64,000 bases of DNA from Bacteroides sp. (lineage in GTDB: Bacteria > Bacteroidota > Bacteroidia > Bacteroidales > Bacteroidaceae), in the NCBI RefSeq assembly GCF_030151085.1, contig NZ_JASLER010000086.1, forward strand, positions 5,356-69,355. Reading direction: 5' to 3'. This document shows, piece after piece, positions 44,321-53,871 of the stretch (within the stretch, counting starts at the first letter, position 1; every line of letters begins with the position of its first letter). The notes under the pieces were generated by a model that was not told where the DNA came from, made no database searches, and saw only the letters and a list, made by a program, of their open reading frames with translations. The translations under genes were made by a program, and so were the position numbers.

Positions 44321-44384
44321 CTCCGCTATTCCTCCGCTTATGGGTACCTGTAAGCGGAGCAGTAGCGGAGGAATAGCGGAGTTG
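44321..44384. repeat. Phased hairpin with 11-bp units between convergent genes
   Basis: The left arm has CTCCGCTATTC (44321) and CTCCGCTTATG (44332). The right arm has AAGCGGAGCAG (44352), TAGCGGAGGAA (44363) and TAGCGGAGTTG (44374). The period is 11 bp, half that of the other arrays. The arms pair over about 18-20 bp. It lies between the SDR gene and the convergent wHTH gene and likely terminates both. Confidence 0.8.
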
Positions 44385-44408
44385 TGTGTATTATCCGTCC
44401 GAAAGAAA

Positions 44409-45410
44409 TTAGTTTAACTGCTGATTCGCATTACTCATTAAATAATATCCTTTACCTCTCACAGTAACCAACTGGTATTCGGAATATTCTTTTAATATTT
44501 TTCTGATGGCTTTTATATGAGCGTCAATCTTCTCGTTGGCATTATCATCTGTTGGCCAAAAGTTCTGCTTGATTACTTCACGATCAACGCAGTTACCTGC
44601 ATTTTTGTAAAAGATATCCAGCAACATTAAATCGAGCTTCTGAATGTTGCATGCCGTTCCGTTAATGTGGAGCTCTTGTTTTTCGAGGTCTATCTCTATC
44701 CCTTCGGGGGAGGCGAGCAGGCCTTCTTTATTTATAGACTTCTTCTTTTTGCCATAATAATAAAAGAATAGCCCGGATATTAAAAGAATAAATCCTGCAA
44801 ACCACCATGTGGAATTGTTTATATGCTTGATAACTGTGATGAATTTATAATCTACCCATGCCTGCACCTTGATATTTCCGGTAATGTCTAAGGTATATCG
44901 GGGAGAACAGTAGGCAGATGCAGGCACAATAGAGTCGTGGTGACTGAAGAGTGGGGGATTTGCCGAATAATAGACAACACCTGTTTTACCGATTATTTCA
45001 TGTTTTGCTAAAAAGCCTTGAAAAAGAGAATCCAGTTCATCTACCTTTATAGGATATATCTGCGAGAAGATATATTCGTTTATCAAGCGTTTTCCAGTTT
45101 CTCCATCCAGACTATCTTTGAGGGTGATAATGGTATTTCCTTTCCTACTTTTGAATATCACTTTTTTTACTTGACCTTCTGTAGCAGGAGTTATAATGTA
45201 TCTCATAACGTCGTAGTTCAAAGATTCAGGCTTTGCATACGACATATAGAGCAATCTGTTATTGTAGTTCTTGTTGATAGCTTCCTTGAAAGCATTGTCT
45301 ATGTCCTGCTTTATCTGTTTTGTCCCATTGTGAAAGGAGATGAATAGGGTAAACAGAATAAAGATAATACTGCTGGTTATAATGATGATATGTGTTTTCT
45401 TTTCACTCAT
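44409..45410 (-). CDS. Membrane-anchored winged-helix transcriptional regulator
   Basis: A 333-residue protein with an unusual layout: an N-terminal TM helix (HIIIITSSIIFILFTLFISF), a periplasmic region of about 170 residues, a second TM helix (STWWFAGFILLISGLFFYYYG), then a cytoplasmic OmpR-type wHTH at the C-terminus (about 230-325, with DREVIKQNFWP, DAHIKAIRKIL and LVTVRGKGYYL). It resembles a one-component ToxR/CadC sensor with domain order reversed. It is divergent from the thioredoxin-like gene, which could be its target. No receiver domain is present. Confidence 0.85.
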   Translation of the reverse strand: MSEKKTHIIIITSSIIFILFTLFISFHNGTKQIKQDIDNAFKEAINKNYNNRLLYMSYAKPESLNYDVMRYIITPATEGQVKKVIFKSRKGNTIITLKDSLDGETGKRLINEYIFSQIYPIKVDELDSLFQGFLAKHEIIGKTGVVYYSANPPLFSHHDSIVPASAYCSPRYTLDITGNIKVQAWVDYKFITVIKHINNSTWWFAGFILLISGLFFYYYGKKKKSINKEGLLASPEGIEIDLEKQELHINGTACNIQKLDLMLLDIFYKNAGNCVDREVIKQNFWPTDDNANEKIDAHIKAIRKILKEYSEYQLVTVRGKGYYLMSNANQQLN

Positions 45411-45583
45411 GTCGTTGTATATTTCCCTGCAAAAGTAAGGATTTTGTAGAGAAACTACTTTTCGTTATCTGAATTATTCCTGAAAAGCGAGAATTCAGAA
45501 AGAGTTCAGGTGAATAATTTGCCTGTATAGGGACTTTTCTACTTGTTTGCAAGCAGATTTACAAATGTATAAAACTATTTAAT

Positions 45584-46804
45584 ATGAAAACCAAACAACT
45601 TGTACTTGTTCCCTTTCTTGTTTTCTTTTTAGCATCCACTGTATTTGCGGGTGAGGAGAATAAGGAAACTATTATGAAAAATGTATTGAGTAATCTTGAA
45701 AAGATTGAAAATGCGAGCTATTGTACTTTTATTCAAGCATGGCAACCGGGTGATACTCTCTCTACTGACTATCGTCGGTTGATGCGTGAATACAACAATC
45801 CTCAGGACACAACCATCGGAGCCAGCTTTGTGTGGTCTAATGCGGAAGATAGCACAAAAGTGCAAGGCGCTTATGATGGCACTTATTATGTATCCATGTT
45901 TCATGAGCACCGTGGAGCTGTAGTTGATGACTTTAAAAGCCGTAATCTTCCCTTCAGACCGTTAACCCCTCCCTTCTTTAATTATGCGAAGAATATTCTC
46001 CAGTATGCGTTGACTACTTCAGACAGCATTTCCACCGAATGGGAAGATATTGCCGATGCTTATCATTTTAAGATGATCATTAATGAAGATAACCAGGTGG
46101 AGTTCTTCGGGAAAGCCTATCACATGCCTGATAATCCTTATATCTATGGAGATCCCACTTCTATTTATGAATTGTGGATAGACAAAAAGACATTTCTTCC
46201 TTATAAAGTACGTCGGGAGATGTCCACTAATACTTCTCAAGAAACGTGTTTGAATGTGGAATTGAACAAACTTCCAACCAACTCTATTCAAGCCACAGAT
46301 TATATTCCTGATGGTTATGAGGTTCGTAAATATGGTGAAAAGCGAAAGGATAAGTCAACTTCCGCTTTGTTAGGCAAGAAAGCGCCGGATTGGCTGTTGA
46401 ATGATATGAACGGGAATTCTGTATCACTTGCCGACTTCAAAAGCAAAGTACTGCTGATGAACTTTACCGGTATCGGTTGCGGCCCTTGTAAAATTGCGAT
46501 TCCTTTTTTGAATGGTTTGAAAGACCTTTTTTCTATCGAAGATTGTAGCGTGATATCTATAGAAAGTTGGGGGAATAAGTTGCATTCCTTGCGTGTCTAC
46601 GCTGATAAAAATCAGATAGAGTATCCATTCCTGGAAGGTAATGATACTATTATCAAAGACTATTTGGAAGGTAATCGCGGTGTTCCTGTTTTCTTTATTC
46701 TCGATGAATCCCGTACTATTAAGAAGATAATTCATGGATACAGCCCTGAAACGACCGGACAAGAGATCATAAAAGCCATCAAAGAAGCATCTCAACCTGA
46801 TTGA
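45584..46804 (+). CDS. Thioredoxin-like (TlpA/redoxin) exported protein
   Basis: 406 residues. A signal peptide (LVLVPFLVFFLASTVFAG) leads into a 230-residue domain I do not recognise, then a thioredoxin fold (about 265-406) with the redox pair C299-G-P-C302 (GIGCGPCK). The Trx domain could reduce exported cysteines, as in the TlpA group. It stands alone, divergent from the wHTH regulator. The large N-domain could bind a partner or substrate. Confidence 0.85.
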   Translation: MKTKQLVLVPFLVFFLASTVFAGEENKETIMKNVLSNLEKIENASYCTFIQAWQPGDTLSTDYRRLMREYNNPQDTTIGASFVWSNAEDSTKVQGAYDGTYYVSMFHEHRGAVVDDFKSRNLPFRPLTPPFFNYAKNILQYALTTSDSISTEWEDIADAYHFKMIINEDNQVEFFGKAYHMPDNPYIYGDPTSIYELWIDKKTFLPYKVRREMSTNTSQETCLNVELNKLPTNSIQATDYIPDGYEVRKYGEKRKDKSTSALLGKKAPDWLLNDMNGNSVSLADFKSKVLLMNFTGIGCGPCKIAIPFLNGLKDLFSIEDCSVISIESWGNKLHSLRVYADKNQIEYPFLEGNDTIIKDYLEGNRGVPVFFILDESRTIKKIIHGYSPETTGQEIIKAIKEASQPD

Positions 46805-46869
46805 GTCTATTTTATTCGCTTGTATCGGAATATGATAAAATGATACTGTTTTATTTTTAAAGATTCTCT

Positions 46870-46877
46870 TATTTTTG
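46870..46877 (+). promoter_or_regulatory. Candidate -7 box of the GH36 gene
   Basis: TATTTTTG fits TAnnTTTG, 41 bp upstream of the start codon. The best -33 candidate (TGTT at 46847-46850, 19-bp spacer) is weak. Confidence 0.45.
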
Positions 46878-46917
46878 TAGCAGATTAATGAATAGTAGAA
46901 TCTAAACAAAGAAAAAC

Positions 46918-49146
46918 ATGAATGTAAAGAAACGAATGAATCTATTTCTAGGAGTATTGATACTGGCTGGTGGTAGCTTGTGCGCACAGAACGTGTATGT
47001 CTCTACTCCTAAAACTTCTTTAGTGTTGTCTGCTCCTCAGGGTGGAAAACTGAAGTACATGTACTATGGAAGCAAACTCACTGAAGCAGATTTGCAAAAC
47101 TTTAATGCGGTTGACGGGCAGACCCAAGCGTTGGGAGCTATAGATCTTGCTTACCCAGAGTACGGTTTAAGTTGTCCTACCGAAACTGCTCTTGCCGTGA
47201 AACATGCCGATGGCAATATGACGTTGCAACTGGAAGTCATAAAATCGACTACTAAAGAAGAAGGCAATGCGACACTTACCGTAATAGAACTGAAAGACAA
47301 GATTTATCCTTTCTTAGTCAACGTCTGCTACAAGGCTTATCAGGATGCCGATGTTATAGAGAGTTGGACTGAAATCTCGCATCAGGAAAAGAAGCCTGTA
47401 ATACTTAATCAGTTTGCTTCTGCTTATCTGCCTATTCGTAGGGGAGATGTATGGTTATCTCATTTGTATGGTTCATGGGCAAATGAAGGGCAACTTTCGC
47501 AGGAACCGCTTACTCCGGGAATGAAAGTGATTAAGAATAAGGATGGCGTACGCAATTCGCATACTTCCCATGCTGAGGTTATGTTTTCTCTCGATGGTAA
47601 ACCTCAGGAGAATACGGGCAACGTGATAGGTGCCGCCCTCTGCTACAGCGGTAATTATAAGTTGCGTATCGACACTCACGACGATGAATACCATCATTTT
47701 TTTGCCGGTATCAATGAAGAGAACTCCACTTATTCTTTAAAGAAAGATGAACTTTTCCGTACCCCTGCGCTTGCTCTGACTTATAGCAATGAAGGTTTGA
47801 GTGGAAGTAGCCGTAACTTTCACCGTTGGGCACGACTGCATAAACTGGCGCATGGAACTACTCCCCGTAAGATCTTGCTGAATAGCTGGGAAGGTGTTTA
47901 TTTTGACATCAACCAAAAAGGTATGGATCAAATGATGGCTGACATTGCTTCTATGGGAGGCGAACTCTTTGTGATGGATGACGGATGGTTTGGCGATAAA
48001 TATCCCCGCAAGAATGACAGTTCTTCTTTAGGCGATTGGGTAGTAGATAAGAACAAGCTTCCTGACGGAATCGAAGGTTTATTGAACGATGCCAAGAAGC
48101 ATAACATCAAATTCGGTATCTGGATTGAACCCGAAATGGCGAATACCGTCAGCGAACTATATGAAAAGCATCCCGACTGGATTATCAAAGCTCTCGAAAG
48201 AGAACCGGTTCTTGGCAGAGGAGGAACGCAAGTGGTACTCGATCTTGCCAATCCTGCCGTGCAAGACTTCGTTTTTGGTGTGGTAGATAACCTGATGACT
48301 TCTTATCCTGAAATAGACTACATCAAGTGGGATGCCAATATGTCTATTGTAAACCATGGCTCCAACTATCTGACAAAGGATAACCAAAGTCACATGTACA
48401 TCGAATTTCATCGTGGTTTCGAAAAAGTATGCCAACGTATTCGCACTAAATACCCTGACCTTACCATTCAAGCCTGTGCCAGTGGTGGGGGTCGTGCTAA
48501 CTATGGTGTATTGCCTTATTTTGATGAATTCTGGGTAAGCGACAATACCGATGCCTTGCAACGTGTTTATATGCAGTGGGGGACTTCTTATTTTTTCCCT
48601 GCCATTGCTATGGCATCACATATCAGTGCTGCTCCTAATCATCAAACTTTCCGCACTATTCCTTTGAAATATCGTATCGATGTAGCCATGAGCGGACGTT
48701 TGGGCATGGAAATTCAGCCCAAAAATATGACGGATGAAGAAATAGCACTCTGTAAGACTGCCATTTCTGAATACAAAACAATTCGTCCAATTGTGCAATT
48801 GGGTGATATTTATCGTTTGAAGTCTCCGTATGACAAACAAGGTGTTGCCTCTTTGATGTATGTTACTCCCGAGAAAGACAAAGCCGTATTCTATTGGTGG
48901 AAGATGGAACAATTTGTTAACCAGCATCTACCCCTTGTGAAAATGTCCGGTCTTTGTCCCGACAAACTATACAAAGTGCACGAACTCAATCGTATTGACA
49001 ATGTTCCTTTATCTTTTGAAGGAAAAACTTTCAGTGGTGCCTACCTGATGGCGAATGGTCTTGAAATACCTTATAATCATCGGGTAGATTACCATAAGCA
49101 AAACGATTATTCAAGTCGCGTTCTCTATCTGGAAGAAGTAAAGTGA
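46918..49146 (+). CDS. GH36 alpha-galactosidase
   Basis: 742 residues with signal peptide (LFLGVLILAGGSLCAQ). It has an N-terminal beta-supersandwich (about 25-320), then a TIM barrel. The catalytic nucleophile is D472 in YIKWDANMS, and D542 lies in SDNTDALQR, the acid/base motif. The GH36 signature MDDGWFGDKYPRKNDSSSLGDW is present. It would cleave alpha-1,6-galactosyl links in raffinose-type sugars or galactomannan, probably in the periplasm. No PUL neighbours (SusCD) are adjacent. Confidence 0.95.
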   Translation: MNVKKRMNLFLGVLILAGGSLCAQNVYVSTPKTSLVLSAPQGGKLKYMYYGSKLTEADLQNFNAVDGQTQALGAIDLAYPEYGLSCPTETALAVKHADGNMTLQLEVIKSTTKEEGNATLTVIELKDKIYPFLVNVCYKAYQDADVIESWTEISHQEKKPVILNQFASAYLPIRRGDVWLSHLYGSWANEGQLSQEPLTPGMKVIKNKDGVRNSHTSHAEVMFSLDGKPQENTGNVIGAALCYSGNYKLRIDTHDDEYHHFFAGINEENSTYSLKKDELFRTPALALTYSNEGLSGSSRNFHRWARLHKLAHGTTPRKILLNSWEGVYFDINQKGMDQMMADIASMGGELFVMDDGWFGDKYPRKNDSSSLGDWVVDKNKLPDGIEGLLNDAKKHNIKFGIWIEPEMANTVSELYEKHPDWIIKALEREPVLGRGGTQVVLDLANPAVQDFVFGVVDNLMTSYPEIDYIKWDANMSIVNHGSNYLTKDNQSHMYIEFHRGFEKVCQRIRTKYPDLTIQACASGGGRANYGVLPYFDEFWVSDNTDALQRVYMQWGTSYFFPAIAMASHISAAPNHQTFRTIPLKYRIDVAMSGRLGMEIQPKNMTDEEIALCKTAISEYKTIRPIVQLGDIYRLKSPYDKQGVASLMYVTPEKDKAVFYWWKMEQFVNQHLPLVKMSGLCPDKLYKVHELNRIDNVPLSFEGKTFSGAYLMANGLEIPYNHRVDYHKQNDYSSRVLYLEEVK

Positions 49147-49300
49147 AGGGAGTAATTTAAGAACTCTCTTGATGCACTAACTATACGGAATTTCATGGTT
49201 TAAAACAAAATATCTTTTTTATACGTTTATATGGGTAAAAATTAGCTTAACGATAGCTTTTAGAGGACGACACATAAAACCTAATTTTGCCTGAACGTAT

Positions 49301-50785
49301 ATGAAAAAGTATCTTTTGTTTCTGCTTATTTGTCTGTTAACTACACATCTGGCTTTCCCTCAGCATCTCGCTATTAGATACCGGGTAGCTGAGCCCAGAA
49401 TCGCTGATTCTCTTGATATAGCTCATTATACAGAAAAGAGAGGATTAAGGGCAGGGACAATGGTCTTCGGACTTAATATGGGAGTTTGGACTTTTGACCG
49501 ATTTATCCTGAAGGCTGATTATGCCCACATAAACATGCACACTATAAATGAAAATTTCAAGCATGGTTTGGTCTGGGATAATGATGCGTTTGAGACAAAT
49601 ATGTTTATGCATCCATATCATGGAAGTTTATATTATAATTCAGCCCGGTCTAACGGATATAACTACTGGCAGTCCGGGCTGTTTGCTTTTGGAGGAAGTT
49701 TTATGTGGGAGATGTTTATGGAGAATGAACATCCTTCCACAAATGATATTATAGCGACTCCCATCGGAGGTATGGCATTAGGAGAAGTTACCTATAGAGT
49801 TTCTGACCTTATACTAGATGATCGGAAAAGTGGATGGTCGCGTTTTGGATTAGAGTTTGCCGCATTTTTGGTATCTCCAATGCGAGGACTTACCCGAATC
49901 ATTAATGGTGATGCCTGGAAAAAACGGCCAACTTCCGGTAAGCAATTTGGAGTACCGGATGTTAGTGTAGATATCTCGATGGGAATCCGGACTCTTGAGC
50001 TGAAAGATCAAATTCTGGACCAAGGTATGGGAATTGCTACAGAAATCAAGGTTGCCTATGGAGATCGTTTTGAGACGGAAGATACAAGACCTTATGATTA
50101 TTTCTCTATCAATGCAAATCTGAATTTTCAAGCATCCCAACCGATTCTGGGGCAATTGAATATTATCGGTCGTTTAGCAGTCAGAGATTTATTAGATAAA
50201 CAAAAACATTATCTGAGCTTAGGACTCTATCAGCATTTTGATTATTATGATTCTGATACCATATCGGTGAGTTCAGCTAAAACGCCTTATAAATTCTGTA
50301 CTCCGGCTTCCTTTGGAGGTGGCTTGATTTACAAATATAAAGGCTTGAAACGTTGGGATATAGATGCTTTTGCTCATCTGAATGCCATACTTTTGGGAGG
50401 CTCCCTTAGCGACTATTATAAAGTAGATAAACGAATCTATAATCTGGCGAGTGGATATAGTACTAAATTAGGAGCGGATTTTATTTATAGGAAAGATGTA
50501 TTTGCAATAACAGCCACTTATGATGTATATCACATGTTTACCTGGAAAGGATATTTGACAGAAAAAGATTGGGGAGAAATAGAAGCCAAAACACTGAATG
50601 CACAAGGAGATCGTTCAAGAGCAATTCTTCATGCAGTGGGGTTACGTGCAGATATTAAATTGAAAGATCGGTTGTACTTAACAGGTACTTTTATGAATTA
50701 TACCCGAAATACCAAGTATCGGTATTTTCCTAATGTTTTCTCAAATTCATCGGAAGGACGCCTCATGCTTACTTATAAGTTTTGA
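49301..50785 (+). CDS. DUF3943-family outer-membrane protein
   Basis: 494 residues. Signal peptide (LLFLLICLLTTHLAFPQ), then a DUF3943 domain (about 95-210, with TFDRFILKADYAHINMHTINENFKHG and FMWEMFMENEHPSTNDIIATPIGGMALGE). The rest looks beta-rich and ends in aromatic residues (RLMLTYKF), like an outer-membrane barrel. Function is unknown. It stands 154 bp after the GH36 gene, and a joint transcript is possible. Confidence 0.85.
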   Translation: MKKYLLFLLICLLTTHLAFPQHLAIRYRVAEPRIADSLDIAHYTEKRGLRAGTMVFGLNMGVWTFDRFILKADYAHINMHTINENFKHGLVWDNDAFETNMFMHPYHGSLYYNSARSNGYNYWQSGLFAFGGSFMWEMFMENEHPSTNDIIATPIGGMALGEVTYRVSDLILDDRKSGWSRFGLEFAAFLVSPMRGLTRIINGDAWKKRPTSGKQFGVPDVSVDISMGIRTLELKDQILDQGMGIATEIKVAYGDRFETEDTRPYDYFSINANLNFQASQPILGQLNIIGRLAVRDLLDKQKHYLSLGLYQHFDYYDSDTISVSSAKTPYKFCTPASFGGGLIYKYKGLKRWDIDAFAHLNAILLGGSLSDYYKVDKRIYNLASGYSTKLGADFIYRKDVFAITATYDVYHMFTWKGYLTEKDWGEIEAKTLNAQGDRSRAILHAVGLRADIKLKDRLYLTGTFMNYTRNTKYRYFPNVFSNSSEGRLMLTYKF

Positions 50786-51204
50786 AGATGATATTACGAA
50801 CATACGGGCAAATAGAGTGAAAGATTAAAGTTCCCAAACAAAAAGGTGATATTATTATATTTTTTGTATTTTCGCACCAATTATGTTTTGTCAAAGATAC
50901 ATTTATCAAAGACAAAATGGGAGATAAAGAATAATTTTATGAAGCGAACGGTTGTAGATAAAATGAGAAGGCGAATCAGCTCTGTACAAATGATGCCGAT
51001 GAAACATTGTGCAGAGCCTAATTTGAAAGTATAAACACTTTTACTTCGTCGGGAAATGCAGTACGAAAGAATCATGCAGAATGTGTATGATTGGTTATGC
51101 GTACCCATTTCTCCGATTGGATGTTAAGATATATAGTTAAAAGGCTGGGTGCATTGTTTTGCATTCAGCCTTTTTATTTGTTATTATTTTAAAGAAGTTT
51201 TTAT
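50786..51204. other. Gene-free region with palindrome and terminator before an MFS gene
   Basis: It holds an imperfect 30-bp palindrome (TTTGTC...GATA...TATC...GACAAA) just after 50885, a 31-codon open frame from ATG 50940 (starts MKRTVVDKMRRR) that matches nothing I know, and a strong terminator at 51139-51175. No clear TAnnTTTG promoter was found, so a small RNA is not certain. Confidence 0.5.
51139..51175 (+). terminator. Rho-independent terminator upstream of the MFS gene
   Basis: AAAAGGCTGGGTGCA pairs with TGCATTCAGCCTTTT with one mismatch, followed by a T-run. Confidence 0.8.
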
Positions 51205-52398
51205 ATGGAAAAGTTAAATTGGAAAAGTTCTATAACTCGTTTTTTATTTGCACAAACAGTTTCACTGTTAGGATCAGCCATTGTTCAATATGCTATTATT
51301 TGGTATATCACTCTTTCTACATCATCCGGGGTGATGTTGGCAATATCAACTTTATGCGGTTTTTTACCACAGATTTTCATCTCTCTCTTTGCAGGTGTAT
51401 GGATTGATAGATATGACCGTAAGAAGTTGATTATGCTTTCCGATTCTGTAATTGCGGTATCGACCCTGCTTTTGGCTATTGCATTTTTAGTGGGGCATAA
51501 ATATACTTGGCTTTTATTTGTTGTGTTAGTAATCCGTTCAGCCGGAACAGGAATTCAAACTCCGGCAGTCAATGCGATTATTCCACAAATTGTTCCTAAA
51601 GAACAATTGATGAAGATAAATGGTATATACAGTACATTGACTTCCATTATGTTGTTTTTATCTCCGGTTATTAGTGGGGCGATTCTATCGTTATCAACTT
51701 TAGAGACTACTTTGTTTATAGATGTGATCACTGCTATCATAGGGGTAGGCGTGACGTCCACAGTTTGCGTGCAACCCTACGAGAAGAAAGGACTTAAGAT
51801 GTCTTCGAGTCTTGAAGAGATTAAAAAGGGATATTTCTATTTGAGGAAGAATGAATTTATCAAACGACTTCTATTTTATCAGATTATCATTCTGTTTTTG
51901 TTAAGTCCTTCTGCCTTTTTGACTCCACTCTTAGTTAATCGAACCTTTGGAACAGAAGTTTGGAGGTTAACTGCAAGTGAAATGACCTATAGTCTGGGGA
52001 TGGTCTTGGGTGGTTTATTGATTACTTCATGTGGAGGATTTAAAAATAAGATGTATACTTGGATGTTGGCAGGAGCTGCTTATGGATTACTGATGATAGG
52101 ATTAGGCATGATTCCGGAATTTGTTCTTTATCTTATATGTAATATGATTATAGGTATTACTGCTCCTTGCTATAATACTCCGATTACCGTAACAATTCAA
52201 GAAAGAGTTTCTCCTGAAATGTATGGACGCATTTTTAGTTATATGCAAATTGCTACGTCTTGCGTTTTACCTTTGGGAATGGTTGTCTTTGGACCTTTAG
52301 CAGATATTATTCGGATACAATGGATGTTATTAAGCAATGGCATTATTATTGTTTTCATTTCTTTATTTCTTTGGAAAATGCGTTATTTTGGACATTAA
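51205..52398 (+). CDS. MFS transporter (macrolide-efflux-like)
   Basis: A 397-residue major facilitator with about 12 TM helices. The loop between helices 2 and 3 contains GVWIDRYDRKKLI, the family signature, and the start (RFLFAQTVSLLGSAIVQYAIIWYIT) resembles Mef/Bcr-type drug efflux proteins. The sequence gives no direct evidence of resistance. It precedes a convergent MFS gene and shares its 3' terminator. Confidence 0.88.
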   Translation: MEKLNWKSSITRFLFAQTVSLLGSAIVQYAIIWYITLSTSSGVMLAISTLCGFLPQIFISLFAGVWIDRYDRKKLIMLSDSVIAVSTLLLAIAFLVGHKYTWLLFVVLVIRSAGTGIQTPAVNAIIPQIVPKEQLMKINGIYSTLTSIMLFLSPVISGAILSLSTLETTLFIDVITAIIGVGVTSTVCVQPYEKKGLKMSSSLEEIKKGYFYLRKNEFIKRLLFYQIIILFLLSPSAFLTPLLVNRTFGTEVWRLTASEMTYSLGMVLGGLLITSCGGFKNKMYTWMLAGAAYGLLMIGLGMIPEFVLYLICNMIIGITAPCYNTPITVTIQERVSPEMYGRIFSYMQIATSCVLPLGMVVFGPLADIIRIQWMLLSNGIIIVFISLFLWKMRYFGH

Positions 52399-52430
52399 CC
52401 GCATAAGACGATGGATATTATGCGGTTAAT
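52394..52430. terminator. Bidirectional terminator between convergent MFS genes
   Basis: ATTAACCGCATAA (52394-52406) and TTATGCGGTTAAT (52418-52430) form a 13-bp stem. Confidence 0.85.
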
Positions 52431-52444
52431 GTTCCTTTTTCAAA

Positions 52445-53647
52445 TTACTTCAGGTAATCTTGGTTAGTATCGAAGGCAAAAGATTTGCGACGGATCAGTA
52501 TGAAGATGCAATATACAACTGCAAGTACCACATTCAGTTGGAATGGGAACAAATCACTTTTCGAACCGATTATATCTCGTATGCTATCGATAATAAACGG
52601 TGCGATGGTGATTGCGACATAATTCGTTGCAAGAATAATGGCAAGTGCCATGGTGTTTTTAGCCGGAGTATTTACAGCACGGGTTGCCTTATCGTAAATA
52701 GTAGGTTGGATTATTCCATATCCCCAACCCATTAGAAATGCTCCAATGCAGAGTAAAGGCATTGTGTATCCTACGCACAGCAATCCTAACCCTACTGCAA
52801 TCGAAAGCATTGCTAAGAAGACTGTGTAATGACGGCAGACCTTTACGATAAGCGGTAAAATGAATCCGGGTAAGAATACTGCAAAGAAGAAGATAGCTGT
52901 GATGGTTCCTACTTTCGATGCATCAATTCCGTGTTTTGCTAAAAGGAATGGCAGATAATAAGAAAGTGCCACTACGAAAAATGTGATACCAAAATAGAGG
53001 AATATGATCGATACCATTCGGGGAATGATAAATCCCTTACCACTTTCTGTCTGTTTCGTAACGGGTACCGGAAGATTTGCATAAGAACGAATATAACCGA
53101 ATAAAGCCAAAGGTATTATGGGCAATAGATATACAACGAATGGAAGGTGCCAGTTGCCATTGCCAAGCCAACCGACTATTAAAGTAGCCATGATAAGAGC
53201 AAGGTTGGCAACTCCTGATTTGATACCCAGCATCTGCATTCGTGCTTTCCCGTCGAAATTGTCGGTAATCAGACTTGCTGCAAGAGGTATTAATAGTCCG
53301 CAACCCACACCCAGCAGACAACTCACTGCAATTAGTTGCCACATAGCCGTAGTAAAGAGATACATGATTCCACTGGCAAGATAGAAGCCCAATCCCCATA
53401 ACAGTATCACTGATTTACTGGATGATGAGGCTATTTGTCCCGAAAGCAATACAAATGGGATGATAAATAGATTTGGAAGAATAGTCAGCATCTGAATGGA
53501 AAGTTGTGAAGTACCAGGGAAAATCTTGTCCAGATTAGCTAATACAGGACTTATCGCCAATCCTGGCAAATTCACAAGTAGAGAGACTGATAAAATGGCA
53601 ATCAACGAAATCAGAGGCATCAAGCCTTTTCCTGTTTTGATATTCAT
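52445..53647 (-). CDS. MFS transporter
   Basis: A 400-residue transporter with 12 predicted helices, beginning with a short cytoplasmic N-tail (MNIKTGKGLMP). No family motif narrow enough to assign a substrate was found. Its start lies 224 bp from the acyltransferase stop, a gap that holds a terminator. The paralogous MFS protein on the opposite strand is only distantly similar. Confidence 0.88.
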   Translation of the reverse strand: MNIKTGKGLMPLISLIAILSVSLLVNLPGLAISPVLANLDKIFPGTSQLSIQMLTILPNLFIIPFVLLSGQIASSSSKSVILLWGLGFYLASGIMYLFTTAMWQLIAVSCLLGVGCGLLIPLAASLITDNFDGKARMQMLGIKSGVANLALIMATLIVGWLGNGNWHLPFVVYLLPIIPLALFGYIRSYANLPVPVTKQTESGKGFIIPRMVSIIFLYFGITFFVVALSYYLPFLLAKHGIDASKVGTITAIFFFAVFLPGFILPLIVKVCRHYTVFLAMLSIAVGLGLLCVGYTMPLLCIGAFLMGWGYGIIQPTIYDKATRAVNTPAKNTMALAIILATNYVAITIAPFIIDSIRDIIGSKSDLFPFQLNVVLAVVYCIFILIRRKSFAFDTNQDYLK

Positions 53648-53787
53648 AACGCGTAATTATTAGTTAACAGTAAGTAAGTCTTGGGCTATATTCTCATATA
53701 GTACATTTGGCGGAAAAACAATTGGCAGGATGGACTTGTTCACGTCGCATAGGAAGAACTATCGGTATTTATGTATCTGTGCGAATG

Positions 53788-53850
53788 AATAAAAATGATG
53801 CCGGCGAAAAGAGAGGTTGTGTTTCTCTTTTCGCCGGCATTATTTTTATT
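53788..53850 (-). terminator. Long terminator of the acyltransferase gene
   Basis: 27-base arms with one mismatch (53788-53814 and 53824-53850) containing GCCGGCGAAAAGAGA, flanked by A and T runs. It begins 22 bp after the acyltransferase stop. Confidence 0.9.
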
Positions 53851-53871
53851 CGTTGTTTCTGTTGCGGATAT

